Shown here: one piece after another, positions 11,144-25,555 of the stretch | Layout: every line of letters begins with the position of its first letter | Numbering within the stretch: the stretch's first letter is position 1 | Assembly: GCF_020740795.1 (NCBI RefSeq) | Contig: NC_067312.1 | Coordinates: forward strand, 39,656,905-39,720,904 | Origin: Apus apus | Lineage: Eukaryota; Chordata; Aves; Apodiformes; Apodidae | Length of the DNA: 64,000 nt | Direction of reading: 5' to 3' | Notes under the pieces: generated by a model | Databases searched by the model: none | What the model was told of the DNA's origin: nothing | The model's input: only the letters and a program-made list of their open reading frames with translations | Made by a program: the position numbers and the translations under genes

Positions 11144-11693
11144 TGTTAGGAATATAATAGTTTAAGAGAGAAGTGAGATACCTGCACATTCCAATGACAC
11201 CTGGGGTGGTTTATGGTCCAAGAAACTGAGGGACTTAATTGGGCTCCACCTGGGGGATCCAAACATGGAGAAGGATTTATGGCCCAAGATAAGACCGAAC
11301 AAAGCCACTCCTATCTTGCTTCTTGGGGCAGGATGACACCAGTAGGTGTAGCTCATTTTGGTGATTGGGAAGACAGCCAAGGGGGGAAGAAAGGTGAGAA
11401 TTATACCTTAAAAGGTAAAAAGTAAACTGCTAGAATGGAATGTTTAAACAGAGGCTGGAAACTTATAGGATAATTAGAACTGTTGAAAAGGCTGTAAACC
11501 CTGGACTACCCAGCCAGTTGGGAAACAGGGGAGGGAACTTTGCATTGGGAATAGGGAATATAAACCGTTATTCACCTTCCTATGGGTGTGCCTACTTGTG
11601 TAGGTCACCCATTCTTGCAAGAGTGTAAATAAGCTGTGCTTCACTGAAGGATCTGTGTGGGCCTGCTCATTGGCACGACAGACGTTTCTCACA
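11144..11693 (+). mobile_element. Probable solo LTR of an endogenous retrovirus
   Basis: The stretch starts TGTTAGGAATATAATAG and ends GACGTTTCTCACA, so it has TG...CA ends. It carries a TATA-like AATATAAACC near 11557 and a polyadenylation-type TGTAAATAAG near 11625, in the correct LTR order. No internal retroviral genes flank it and no clean target-site duplication was found, so the edges and family are uncertain. Confidence 0.5.
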
Positions 11694-14600
11694 CTGTGAC
11701 TCGTCCTTATATTTAAATTGCATTCCAAGTAAGTAATGTTTTAAAATGGGAACTATTATGATAAAGTGACTTATATGTCATACCATAAAACACTGTTCAT
11801 GGAAGCTGCAAACACAAACTAGGTTATAAAATACCATTTCTCCCCATCCTTTTCATGCCAACACTTAAATTCATTACTTCAGTTTGCACAGGTTTGACTG
11901 ACTTACAGGATCCTTAGGTATGTAGCCGTAACTGTGCAGCAGAGTGGTGGTAGCATACATAGAAGAGGAAGTGGAGGAGAAAGATGTCTGAAGTAGCTAC
12001 TGCTGCATATTATAGTCCAATCTGCTGTCTCCCACCATATAGAGAATAGTATTACAGAAAGTGTTTCCAGCAATACTTTGTAATAGAAGTGTGCTGAAGA
12101 TTAAGTCCAATTGCCAAAGACATTATGTAGTTGCCTACTGAATGGCAAACTATAACAGTTGAAAATGTGACCCTGTGGCCATTAGAATTGTTAGTTTATT
12201 TTAGCAGAAGTGCAGGAAACAAAACAAAACACTATGTTTTCCAGAATATGATGGATGACTGGACTCAGAGAGTGAATGGTGACAAGATCAGGTTGTAATT
12301 CATCTTTAAGGAGATACACATTTGTGTTCCTCGCCCCCGTCCCCTCAGCCCCCTCAGTGTTTTTTTTTTTTTGCTTTTTTTTTTTTTTTTAATTTAATAC
12401 GTGTTTTCGGAATGAATGCTGATGTTCTTGCAATATCCACAAGATGGCATGCAGTGTCCTCTTTTTTAGCGTCCGTAGGTTTGGGATTAGGTTTACAACC
12501 TTCTCAATAACAGAAGATCTTGAGAAAGTTAAAAGAAGTATTTGTTTAAGAACTACGTAGTTAGGTAATTTCATAGCAGTCTAACATTACTTTTATCTCA
12601 TTCTGCCAAATAGTTGTAATTTTAGTAATTTTAATCAGCCATTATTATGGTTACTTTGGTCCAGCTAAAAGTTAAGCCAACCTTGATACTGGACATGTTT
12701 TTTCTTCTCTTGTTAATTGCACCTACTTCATATGAGAGAGGGGTCTTGGATGAATACATTTAACTACCAGTATTAAATTTTAGTAGAGTTAGTGGACATG
12801 TTTCTTCCAAAATGTAATCAAATTTTAGTCATATGTATGTCTGCTAGCATTGTCAGCCAAGAAAATAAGTTTGATAGTTCATACCTGCAATGAGAAAACT
12901 CAGGCATTATTTCAGGCAGCTAGGGAGAAACTTCTGTTCCCTGCTTATGGTACAACAGCTGTTGTTGTCAGTGAGAAGTGTGTAAATACTTTTCTAGTAT
13001 ATATATACAGCCAAAGAAACCAGAATAAAGAACAGAGAGCATGTGTTACACCATCAGTGTCAGTCTACATGATAAGTTTTGTGGACTGATCATGCTACAC
13101 AAGGTTTAACACCACACAGAACATACTCTTCTTGTGTCATAGTAAAACAAATGACTTGTATCACATTGCAAACCTATGCCAGAGCTCCTGTCTCCTGCTG
13201 CCATGCTGCAAAAGGGTGCATTCCTAGGCATGGCTTAAGGTGGGATCAGGAATATCCTGTTTCCCCCATGTAAGCTGGAAAAATAGAAAAAAAAAAAAAA
13301 AAAAAAAAAAATTGTATATATCTACATTTATATCTGCTGTATACTGGGATGTTCTTGGGCTGTCCTAGCTAAGCTGGAAATTCTGGTTACAACAGGTTCC
13401 TGAAATATTCAGGAGGTGACTTACAGAAAAGAGTGCTATATAGTAAAACTAGTAGCATTTAATCCCACTGCTTGGAAGTTTCCTTTCCCAGTGTGACAAA
13501 ACTCTCATTGATTCAGGAGTTCAATCCAAGGACACGGGCACACCTGACTTCATGGGCTAAATCAGTGATGAATTCAGAGTACAAAGGTATGTACAGAACA
13601 CTCTTTCAAGAATGTCTCAGAAACATTTCTGCTTTGAAGCTAGTTTTACTGTATTTTAGTCTGGAATAGCGAACAACAGAAGGTACCTTTTTTTTAACCA
13701 CTGAATTTACTTCTTTTTTTTTTTTTTTTAACAGTCTGAAGTTTTTTTCTATGTGAAAAGACCACATTCTTCTAGAAGAAATAAAGAAATAACTGCAGAT
13801 TAATGTGATGGCTAACAAGACTGCATTAGATTACAGTGAAGCAACAGGTACTATCCATGTCTGCATAGTAAGGCATAGTTGATGTTACATACTGAACAGC
13901 TTTTGGTAATTATAGAAAATTCTAGCACCTACCATTTGTGTGTTACTAAATGATGTGTGAGAGACAAAGCTTGTCAGATTAATTACTGGTGCAATTCAGA
14001 TATTGTAGAAATATGAGATAAAGGTTTAGAGTGTGATGCTTTTTGAAAGCTAATACAAATGTGTTAAAAAATTCCCTCAGCATTTGAATCACTATTTCTC
14101 TTTCTAGTGCCCTTTCTCCACAATAAAGGCTCAACTGGCTTCTTGAAAAATCCCCAACACTGCTCTCAACTAGTTTAACTGCTTTCCCTTGTCTCTGCCC
14201 ACCATTGTATTGTGTCATGTGGACATCATGGTTAGCACTTAAAATTCTCTAAATTTTGAAACTGCTGAAGAACCCAAGCGTTTTTTTGCAAAGAGCTGTT
14301 AAATGTATTTTACAGCCCTCCCTATTAGTCCACTTTCCAAAAACAGTTTAATAGGTGTCTCAGATCAAATAACTGTGATCTAACTACTTCTGATGAGGCT
14401 GAATCATAATGATGGCCATCTGAATGTCAGGTGTATATCACACATATTTTTTTCCAGCCACAGCTGACTAAGATAAAAATATTTGTGACCAGTCTATCAA
14501 ATAAATAAAATCCTGTGATTTAGATTTCCAGTCTGCAACAACATGAAAGATACAGCAGAGTCTGAATGATAATTTGGTGCAATCTTCAGGAGAATCCTAC

Positions 14601-15097
14601 GCACAGAGGCACAAGTAGTACAAGGCAAGGCATCTCGGGCAGCTTCCGCCCTTGAAGGTAAGTAAGATTCTCATGTATTATTTGAGAGTCCGTGTTCCAA
14701 AATACCTTGCATTTCTCAGCAATCAACACAGATTGCTACCTGGAATCCCACAATGAAATGTAGAAGAATGAGACTGAGGATCTCAGAGAGGCAGGTCAGG
14801 AGATGTTTACTTTGTTTTCATGAGTTGTGTAATGCCTTGCAGGTGACTACTTGGAGGCTAGTGTCAAGCTATTTCTGATCAGTATTCCTGCAGAAATTAC
14901 ATGTAAGAAATAATAATGTGTTACAGGAGGTGACTAGCTGAAACCTGTTAAGAAAGCCACAAACAACTGGGTGGGAAATGAATTTTTTTAGCTTGTTAAA
15001 TGTAACAAAAAAACCCAGAAATATCTTCATATTTTGGTGAATCTGAATATTTTCTGTTTCTGATGAGTTGGAATGCAAAAACAAACACCCAAACATA
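11694..15097. other. Gene-free AT-rich DNA
   Basis: Apart from poly(T) at 12358-12390, poly(A) near 13288-13311 and T runs near 13687-13731, I see no gene, RNA or recognised transposon. Open frames are all short and unconvincing. Confidence 0.5.
12358..12390. repeat. Poly(T) tract
   Basis: Two T runs are separated by GC, next to a C-rich segment. They could be the tail of a minus-strand retro-insert, but no body is recognised. Confidence 0.7.
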
Positions 15098-15594
15098 CCA
15101 AAAGAGAGTCAGGGAACTAAGAGAGACAGGGAACTACTAGAGAGAGTCCAGCAGAGAGCAACAAAGATGACTGGGGGATTGGAGCCTCTGCCTTATGAGG
15201 AAAGGCTGAGAGAGCTGGGGCTGTTTAGCCTGAAGAAGATAAGCCTGAGGGGATTATTAATGCCTATAAGTATCTAAGGGGTGGGTGCAAGGAGGATGGA
15301 GCCAGATTCTTTTCAATAGTTCCCAGTGACAGGACAAGGGGCAATGGGCACAAGATGGAACATGGGAAGTTCCATTTAAATATGAGGAAAAACTTCTTTG
15401 CTGTGAGGGTGACAGAGCCCTGGAACAGGCTGCCTGGGGAGGTTGTAGAGTCTCCTTGTCTGGAGATACTCAGAACCTGCCTGGATACAGTCCTGAGTAA
15501 TGTGCTCTAGAGGATCCTGCTTCAGCAGGAGAGTTGGACTGGATGATCTCTAGAGGTTCCTTCCAACTGTAGCAATTCTGTGATTCCATGAAAA
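15098..15594 (+). mobile_element. CR1 LINE, 5'-truncated
   Basis: The stretch starts within the terminal reverse transcriptase region (codes [19 protein letters not shown] and LRELGLFSL). It continues through the CR1 3' UTR (GGAACAGGCTGCCTGGGGAG, GAGTTGGACTGGATGATCTC) to AATTCTGTGATTCCATGA. The frame is interrupted. Confidence 0.92.
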
Positions 15595-17847
15595 TATTTT
15601 CTGACCTAGGACTTACATACTACTAGGCTCTTAATTTCCACTTTTCATGGGGAAGATTTTTTATTTTTTTTTTAATGTCCAGAAATACCCTGTGCAGACC
15701 ATAACCTTTATTCTGTTTATGGAAAGCTGAAGAGGCTTAGTTATTTTTCAGGCTACAAGGGAGAAAGCTTTTTCACCTATGTAATAGCATCTGAAAGAGC
15801 AGAAGATGAAAATTATTGTAATAATGAATAACATTGCAGGGAGGAGGTAATGAAGAGAATGGCTGCATTTTTTTCCCTGCATGCTAATTATCAGGTTTTA
15901 AGATAATTTTTTTCTTTCCTACTCCAGGCTTGCTGTTACAGCCTTGTTAGCAATGGCTGAGCAAACAAGAAAGATCCTAGTTAAAAAGTCTCATTGTTAA
16001 AAGGAACCTGGAGTTTATAATACCAGTATGTGATACTGGCTCCCAAGCACATGCACAATGTGCCTTCATTTCTGACAGTACTGCCATCATTACAAGGCAA
16101 CCACTCTTTTATTTAGCAATCTTTTTTCTGCTGCCTTTTGAAGAGCCCTGATCATCACTCCTGCCTTCCACCGTGGAGAGATCCTTCTCCATGCATGCTG
16201 TTTGACTGCAACCTTGTGTTTTCTCAACACAGGAAATATTTGCACAACAAGGGAAAATGTTAGCCCTAATTTCCACTCTTGTTTTTTGGGCCACATTCCA
16301 ATTGCTGTGCACAAGGCCAGTACTCCTGCAAGCAGCTTGTGCCAGACCCTCCTGTGTTGTGGATGGAAGGGTTACTCCACATCAGTTTCCTGAAATATGC
16401 CTCACTGTGGCAGACTGGTGCTGCCATAGGCGTCTGCACAATCAAACCAAAGCTATGAATACAAAAGACACGTACAAAGAAGAAACCTGGAAGTAATAGA
16501 AGACCAGTTTCTGATTTCTTTCCTTTGTGGGCTATGGAAGGGGAATAAAGCCCTGAAGTTAAAAGAGGAAGCAGAAATGTTGAGCCTGTCTCAAGCAGTT
16601 CCTTCAAGACTGCTTTTTTCCCATGATTTCATAGCACAAGCAACAGTAATACTGGTTCTGTAAATGTGGCACTCTAATAAACCAGAAAAAGCATAAAACC
16701 ACTTATTTTAGCCATGTATGGATTTAAACAATTAAGGGCAAAATCAAGCTTGATTTCTTCTAAGCTATCACTTCTCCCATAAGCAGGCAAATTCTTATTA
16801 GAAGACATATTTAGAAACAATAAGCATTTTTTCCTGCTTAGTTCTTGCTAAATCATATCCTATCCCTATGTCAAACCAAGCACAACTCTAATACATGCTA
16901 TCTAATTGCAAAACCCTACCAAATACAAAAGGATAAAAGGCTGTTGCTAAGGTCAGGGCTGCTAACAAATAAATGTTATTCTACCTATGTGGTTCCTGCT
17001 CTTTTTTTTTTGCAGCCCATAATGCATTTAGGGTGTGCATTGTGTAATAAATAATTATGACCTGTATCAGTAAGCAAGATTTCAAAAAAGAAAATAGCCC
17101 TACTGCAATGCTTAGAATTGAACCATTAAATCACTTTCACTTCCTCACACAACTCCTTCCACCTCCTTTGAAATTCAAATCCTTTCACCATATTTGCTTT
17201 CTCCTTTAACTCCAGTTTCTTTGACTTTTTTCGTAGATGCATGAAACCTATTGGGTTAATACCATTGCAGAGGTGGCAGTGGTGCATAATCCACAGTTGG
17301 ATCTGGTGACATAGGAGATGCCAAACACAGGGTTACAAATGAGGAGAATATGTCCTTTGGATCAAGCATGGAGTAGCTTATATCCTTACTTGTAAGTTTG
17401 TATTAAATAGTTTTTTGTAACTGGGATAACAGCCTTATTCCATCCACTTTTGCATCACCAACTTGTCTTGCAGGGCTTGTTCCAGCATGACTTTTTCCCT
17501 AAATGAGTCCTGCTGATTTCAAGTGAGTTCCTTAATGGACAATGGAAACTTAACTGCGAGTAGTAATATCGGAAGCTAACTCTCATGCTGTATGTGGAGC
17601 CTGCCAGAGCTGCTCTCCAAGCTGCTGCTGGTTCATTTGGTCTTGCCCTAAGACAAACAAGGCTTAAATCGTCTGAATAATGCAGCTGTTACGTTTGTTG
17701 CCAAATTAATTACCTTGTGGAAGCACTGTGTGCTTCTCCCCCAGTTCTCCCAGTTAAGCTGCATCCATCAGAAATTAAAGCAATGAATGTTTCACTCATT
17801 GGGAGCTATAATTAAAATTAAAAATCAATTATTCAAAACAATATACA

Positions 17848-17985
17848 CCCCATCCCCCCCAAAAAAAACCCAAACAACAACAACAAGAAGGGAAGGGAAG
17901 GGAAGGGGAGGGAAAAAGGGAAAGAAAGGGGAAAGGCAAAGGGAAAGGCAGAAAAAACAAACCAAATCACAGAACAGTATGGTTT
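17848..17985. repeat. C/A-rich then (GGGAA)n purine tract
   Basis: The plus strand is almost free of T. A C/A-rich start passes into AAGGGAAGGGAAGGGG-type words and then GGAAAGGCAAAGG. This is simple sequence with no coding meaning. Confidence 0.75.
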
Positions 17986-19003
17986 TAGGACACCTATTCC
18001 ACTTAGTTTCTCTGAGCTGCAGAGGTTCAAAACAACCCATCTAACTCAGTACCAGATTAATGTGGAGGTGTTCTAACAGTTTTTCTACATTAATAATATC
18101 ACTATTCTTGCTCTTGGATTACTCATTTTGCCCCACACTATTTACATTGCCAAATAGCAGAGGAAACCCATAATTTATGCCACAAAACAGGTTGAGCAGA
18201 AGATTCTCTGTAGAGCCTGCTTTACCTTACAGAACTAATTATCTCTACACTCTCAGGGTTTTTATAGCCATCATTTGTGTAGTATCAGAGAGGTTTAATA
18301 AAGAGATTCATATAGTCCTTTGTTGCCTTTTAAACTAGAGATTAGTAAATACCTTCATGAATTTTAGCAAAATTGTACTTGGCAACCAGAATGTACTAAC
18401 ATGGAGCAGATATTTTGAGGTATTGCGAAAGATTTACTTGTGAGTGAAAAAGGGCATCGTATTCTGGCACAGTTCGAATAATCTTCCACTTCCTGCTTTG
18501 ACAGAAGAGAATAAATAGTCTGTTTAGTTTTCAGGTCAATATTTTCTCAAATCAAACAAGCAATTTCAACAGTTATTAGCTGTTTCTAGAGGTGAGAAGG
18601 CAGCACAAAAGCATTCAAACCATTTTTTTCTGATGTTAAAGAATATTTTTTAAATTAGCAGACTGACATTTTCTTCTTTTGAGGAGAAATGAAGCCATGG
18701 AAGAGGATCTGTGTGAACATCTATTTTGAACTACAATTTTGTCTTCATGCTAAATATTTAATCATTTTGTATTGCCCATGCTAAGCCTGTTAACTAGAAT
18801 GTGCTTCTGAAACTGTTGCCTTTTGGAGGACCTTAATACCAGTGACCCAGAAGTTAGTTCTATTCTGAAAAATATTTGAGAAGAAGCTATGAAGTAACAC
18901 ATATGAACACCAGCTGCAATCGTGCTTTTCCAGGCCTTTCACTTCACTGTACTGCCCCATTCCTACAGGCCTCCTCGATAGGCAACCCAAAAGGTTTGAT
19001 TTA

Positions 19004-19150
19004 GAAAAAAAGAAACAAACAAGGGGAAAAAAACACACAAAAAAACCACAAACCACAAAACCAACCAAACAAAAAGAACCCCACAACACCACCGACAACA
19101 AAAAACAAACCAAACACAAACAAAAAAACCCACCAACAATCTCAAGACAA
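19004..19150. repeat. A/C-rich low-complexity tract
   Basis: About 147 bases are built from AAAC, CCAAA and ACAAAC words with almost no T on the plus strand, similar in style to the tract at 7134-7270. Confidence 0.75.
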
Positions 19151-22100
19151 CGCTCAGAGATAAAGCACAAATGTGACCCATGAAGGGCTAGTTGGTATCA
19201 CTGTATCCAGTTTCATTGCAGTAACACGAGACCACGACCTTATTAATTACTACATTGGGCTAAAATTTTGCATATATAAGGTTCAGATTCACAGTTGGTG
19301 GTGTGACCCGATTCAATGAGAACACTCAATTGTGCAAGTTTTTCTCAGTGTGAATTACATTATTACAGTTGGTTTCTCCCATGCACTCTCACTGCAGCCA
19401 GATGGAAAATGCACAAGGCTGAACCTTGAAGTTCAAGGAAGACTAGTACCTGTCATTCTGACCTTTCTGTATAGGAATTTAATCAACTTCTCTACTGCTC
19501 TTATTGTAGCTTTTTTATAGATTGGCTCCAAGGGCATGAATTAGTGAAATAATAAAGAAAAAGTGAACAAAAGACAATTGTTTACCTGACCATTCAATGC
19601 TGCCAAGTTGGTATCAACTTGTTTATCCTAGTTGGCTAGTTTTTGAGTGAATGTCAATGCTATATTTAAACAAAGAGAATATAAATATGGAATTGAATGC
19701 CCTTCCATTTCAGTACTTAAAATATCACTAAATTCGAGAATTACTTAAAGGTTGTGCTCCACTTTCTTGACAAGTACTTGTGCTAAATATTGGACATTTT
19801 CCTCTATCAGGTATATATTAATAAACTATATCAGAACACAAGCACATTAACAACAACCTCGCTTGACCAAGAGCACATGAAGGATCTCAGAGAATTTATG
19901 ACCATTTCTCTGTAAGTATTAGAACACAGTGTATTATTAAAAACAAAATTCTGCCCAATGAATATCCCTAACACCTTGATCTAGTAAGATGCTTAAACAT
20001 CAAGCTGAATTCTGATTTCATATACCTCCATTGAAATACCCAGTAGATTTTTTTAAATAAATCTAATTATAATAGTTTAAATAAAAATAAATTACAGGGG
20101 ACCCTCACTCTATACCTTACTTCTTGAAGTAAGTAATGAAACCTCATCAGTTTTACCTATGTGGGCTTATTGTCCATGTACGTTTGCCAAGAATATTGAT
20201 TATATTCAATTATAAATTAATACAAAAGCTGAATGATTTTTATTCAGAAATTCCAAAGTTAAGGTAATTCTTTCCTATGCATTAGTTGGCATTACATATA
20301 TATTTTTAAAAAAATATTTTTTTTTTTTAATTGAATCAAATTTTGGTCCTGAACTAAGTTCTGACAATTCATATCTGATACGTAAGATGTTCTCTAATGT
20401 GAACTTGCTTCATTACCAGAGCCTTAGTATGTTCAGCATTAACTGGTATGATTAACATCTACCACTCCATTTTATGTCTCTTCACAAGTAGAATACGCAA
20501 TGCAGTATTTTGCTGTGGTAGGAACTAGGATTTGTTGTTTTTTTTCCTTTTGACTTTGCTTTGAACATAGCAGTTGCAAAGCATGTATAGGAGACAGGAG
20601 AAACAGAGTGAATGACACGTGGCTAGTTCTTTATTTCTGTGAGAACACCAGACCAGTTTCTCAGAATGGCCTGTCAGTACATTAAACTTCTTCATACAGA
20701 AAGTTGCAGCTGTATGCAAAAGAAACAAAACTGTCACCACTGGACTTACCACTGAGCTTTAAGTGAATTTTTACTTATTTTGAACTTGAACCATAAGTTG
20801 TCTTGGAATACATTTTGAGTTATTACAAAGAAGGTGGCTGCAAGAAATAAAGGTTGCAAACTGCAGCAATGTAACATCTGCATCTATGCACATAATTTCA
20901 TCAGTAAACCTCAAAGCACTTCACTGAAGGAATAACTGTCCTTTTTATTTAATTCAGAAACCATGAGTACCAGAAAGTCTAAAAATAAGTACTCTTTCTT
21001 CTTAGTGTGTATTAGAAACACTTTTTTTTTGCAAGGGTGTGGCTTAAAGCTGCATTATTACAAAGGCTTTGTATTTACTTAAGTGCAGTCTCCCAGATCG
21101 AGATAATATCTCTTTATTCCTCATTCCTTTTCTGGCTTGGTGCTAGAAAATAACAGGCTACAGATCTTCTCACATAAAAGTTTTTTCACTTCAGATTATT
21201 GAAAGAAGAGTGATTTGCTTGAATGATTTTCTCTGCTGTATCCATTTCTATCACTACAGCTCATTGCTGTCTGCTTGAATAGAGAGTTTTAGCATCACTT
21301 TTGCTTATGATCTTCATTTCCCTGCTTTAAGACAACATGGGGAAATAAGTGCTGTCTAAATTACTAGATGGTTTCTTGGTAAATTGAAACTAACTCCATT
21401 GATTTCCTGTGCTCGTTTAAACCCTTTTGGTGAACACTGTCCTGGGGTACACAGAGCAGCCAATCAACAGATCAAGCAACATTGAGAGTGAACTGAACAT
21501 AAATTATAGGGATTAAATGAAGATAGTTGAGCCAAGAAACCTTTCTTTAGGACACTGGAGTGTTTTTGAAGATGCAGTTCAAATCTTCATATGTGGATTT
21601 TGAAGGAAAAATTGTTTCCCTTGGGGTGGCAAGCATCCTACTTCCTAGTAGAGCTACAGATATGATTTTTAGGCATGTGCCAGCAAGCTGGGACACAAAA
21701 ACACGTAATAGTATTTGTATATAATATTTTCCACTATTAAACATTTTTACATTATAGTGCAAGTCCTTGAATATTGCTTGTTTGTTTCTTTGTGTGTTTA
21801 CTTATTTATTTTACAGACTTCTTCCTTACATAGAGTTGTTAACAGTTTCAAGAAGTTACCAGCAGCATAAGATGGACTTCTGGACTTCTGGCTAGGAAAA
21901 AGGTATTGTATTTTTCAAAAGTTTCATTATTTTGAGGACTGAAAATTTTCTAAGAGAACAGAGCTGCTCTTGAGGACTTACATCTCCCAACTTGCGTAGG
22001 GAGAGCAAGAAATTAAACCCCTTCTTTCTCACAAGCTTCTCAGTTGTAGCTCACCATCAAGAGTTAAATACTTTCTGCTTTTTTAGTTGAGTATTTTTGG

Positions 22101-24934
22101 AACTTTTACCTCTGCTACAAAATACCACCACCTATGAATATTACATAATAAAACTGGGCTTAGGAAAAGAAAGACCAATGCAAAAAAAATTCAAAGAGAT
22201 CCAGCAGGAATTTTGTCCCTCAGGAAGGCTCAATGAAGTTGCTGAAAACAAATACGAGAAGAAAGTTGTTTTGTCCTGGATATGCAAGATTACTTTAATA
22301 ATTCAGATTTAAGTGAATCTACATGTTTATCAGACTGTACTAAGGAAAGATATTAAATATTCTTGACCTAGAAAGTACGTTGAAAGGTACGAGGTATGAA
22401 AAGGAAACTGAGGAAGCGCGTACAAGATACTTCAACTTTACAAGCAGTCTTAAAGTCTTAGGGAACCTCTTATTCAGCATCTATCTGTGACCAACATGAG
22501 ACACTCACCCTTGAACAAAATGTTTACACAGAGCCTAGATTTAGACTTAGAATAAAAAAAGGAGTGGTGAACTGCAGAACATAAATTGACTAGCTTGTAA
22601 TTAGGACCCCACATTTACTCTCCAGGGCAGAACAGTAACAGACTACATGACCAAACCACTTTAGTTTTGGGAACATAAAGAAATGAGACAGATTTAAAAA
22701 CGTAAGTCTGCAAATTCAATAGGATAAGTTTGGAAAGTGCACTGCGAAAGACTATATACAGTGTGCAGTAAAATACACATCCCAGCAGTATCTGCCCTTT
22801 TGATGAAATTACCACATTGCCAAGAACTTAAGACATCTGCAAAAAAGACTATGGACAAAGATTAAGTTCCTAATAAAAATGGAAGTATAATCTTACTTTA
22901 TATTACATGGATACTGATTTTATGAACAGTTCAACAGGCAGCTGTAACTAGTAATATGAATAAAACAGTTGTGGTTTATGGTAATGTGCAGATTATATGA
23001 TTATGTAATGTCCAAGCTTACAGTAAAGTCACAAACAGACAGTAATCAGAAGATAGACCAGGGGACAATTCTTATTATAGGTTCATGTATTCTAAATATA
23101 CAAGTTAAAGGCAATCTTGCATTGCAGGAATTATGCAGCTACCACCTCAACAGGGCTTGGTCCTAGGCTCCTGCTCAAAGAAGACAAGTCACCAATCGGC
23201 TGAGTAAGTAAGTGGCTTGTTTATCCAACATGCAGAGCAGCTTGAGCTGGCCATATCCAAAGAGGGATCCCCCTTGCAGACCAAACATCCCAGCAATACC
23301 ATTACAGATACATGTCCTGGAACATACCAGCCATTACCCAATGCCCAAGTCCAGTCACTTAATTCTGGTCAGTGGTCTCTTGATTTCTTATTTATTTTCT
23401 TGATTGCTGGGCTGGCCTTCTGAAGTTACGACATTCTCTCAGAATTGCTTTGTTGGTCCTTATCTTCTTCATTCTGCTTGTGTCTACTGGTTTCAGCTAG
23501 TTTTGTGGTTGCAACATTAGCATTACCAAAAGTTTACTTTCGGACAGCTCTTGTGGCCTAGGCTTCAACTATTTTAGCTTCTAGCGCCGAGTAAGGTTAT
23601 TAATCCCAACAATTCTCAGCACTTGGAAATACACAGATTTTGATTTCTTTTGGGAATGAAGCACCTAGTCCAGTACTGGAAAATGTCAGTCTATAGATTT
23701 TATTCACAACTGACATAATATTAAAGAACTCCCATGGGAATACCAGAAAAATAATGTGTTCAGATCCCATACTTCTGCAGTTTCTCAGGAATCATTTAAA
23801 GGTTACTTTTATTAAGTTATTGTACAGACAGACTGATTGCCTAGTGGAACAGAGTAGGGCTTTCTGTTCCCAGAAGAGCATATTTTGGTAAAAACCAGCT
23901 TGCCTCCTGAGAAAAATTCAGCTGATCCCAGGTAATGGAAATACGCTGGAAGATAAGCATTGATACTGAATTCATCTTTTCTCCTATCTAGCAGTAGCAA
24001 TGCCAGACAATGTAGCATGAAATCATATTAGCTAGATAAGTTATACCAACAACCCTACAGTCTGCAACATCACCAAAATGCAAATAGGAAGCTTAGCACC
24101 ACATTAGCAGTTTATGTAACAACTGAGAGTGAAACTCGGTCATTGCAGAACTATTTTAACTAAATCAAAGATGTTGCTCATGTGATATAGGACCATATGA
24201 GCTTAACCATTTTAGTGGAAAGAAAATACATGTTTATCTAGCAAAACAGGAACATAAGAGACTACAAAATGGTTTATTGTAGAATTGTTCCTCATAGCTG
24301 TAATAACAGACCACCTTCAACAAAGGGAGGAAGGAGAAATGAAATAAACCTAAATGGAAAATCTGAGCTATAAAGTACTTGATAAATGATAGACTATCAA
24401 AGGAAAGGCTTGAGCAGAGCATTGCAGATACATAATCTGCAGTTCTTTCAGAAGCCTACACTTAGATCAACTTAAAGCAATTGTGAGACCAGGCTCTGAA
24501 ATTCATGAAATGATTCAAAAGTATAGAGGAGAAATGAAACCAATTCAGAAACTAGTTAATAATTCCTGGTGTCTACATAAGCATATATCCACGTGTATGT
24601 ATGTATGTACATATTTTTTTACTTATATACCTAATGTTGGTATTGATTTTTTTTTACTGTGAGAGAGGGAACTTTCTAACCCAACTGATACTTTTCATAA
24701 ATAGCATTTTGAAAAGTTTGAAAGGTTGAAGTTTGTCTTAGGAGGAGTTTGCCTGTTTCTCCCTAAAATTAAAACACTGGACTTGCCAGGCCACACCAGA
24801 CTAATCTTTCATCACTCCTGCCAAAGCAGCCAGCAGTCATTCATTCCTCCAACAGACATGTTAATACCAGGCCTGCTTCTCACCTTTTCAGGGCAATCAG
24901 CAAGTCACACTTTTCTCAATGAATCATAGTTACA

Positions 24935-25555
24935 AAAAATAACCCAAGCCATTCTCTTGGGTTTACTTGGCAAGGTCAGGGGGCTGGGGTGGGAGCTGCA
25001 GGAGTGGCCTCTGTGAGAAGAAGCCAGGGAAGGCCTTGTGTTGTACACAGCTGGTCCCAGACAGCTCCAGAACAGACCCACTGTTGGCCAAAGATGACAG
25101 TGGCAAGGTGGTGGCATCACTGTGATAACATATTGATGAAAGGATAAAAAACACTGCACAGCAGCTGTGAGAGAGAAGAGTGAGAAAAGCATGGGAGAAA
25201 CAGCCCTGCAGACAGCAAGGTCAATGGAGAAGAAAGAGAGAAGGTTCTCCAGGTGCCAAAGCAGTGATTCCCTTGCAGCCTGTGGAGAAGACAAGGGTGA
25301 AGCAGGCTGTCCTCCTGCAGCCCATGGAGAATGACAGTAGAGCAGATACCCACCTGCAGCTTATGGAGGAGCCCATGCCAAAGCAGCTAACATGCCCTGA
25401 AGGAAGAGGCAGCTGATGGAGAACCCACAAAGGAGTAGACTTCTGCTTGGAGCTGCAGCCTGGGGAGGGACCCGCTCTGGCACAGTCTGTTCCTGAAGGA
25501 CTGGATCACATGGGAAGGACCCACACTGCAGCAGTTTATGAAGGACTATATCCAA
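24935..25555 (+). mobile_element. Avian LTR, 5' part (interrupted by CR1)
   Basis: The stretch matches the common avian LTR-type repeat with recurring motifs such as GGAGTGGCCTCTGTGAGAAG and CTGCAGCCCATGGAGA. The element stops at about 25555, where a CR1 begins in the opposite orientation, and resumes at about 26713. The 5' edge is a guess. Its segments match the reverse complement of the LTR at 43165-44145 in the same order. Confidence 0.7.

Larger units (their letters stand above)
15595..24934. other. Gene-free AT-rich DNA with low-complexity tracts
   Basis: No coding exon, RNA gene or recognisable transposon body was found over 9.3 kb. It contains polypurine and A/C-rich tracts at 17848-17985 and 19004-19150 and a small (TATG)n run near 24594. 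The segment 23157-23560 is slightly richer in G+C and may be an unrecognised old repeat. It lies between two divergent genes, so distal regulatory elements are possible but not visible. Confidence 0.5.
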
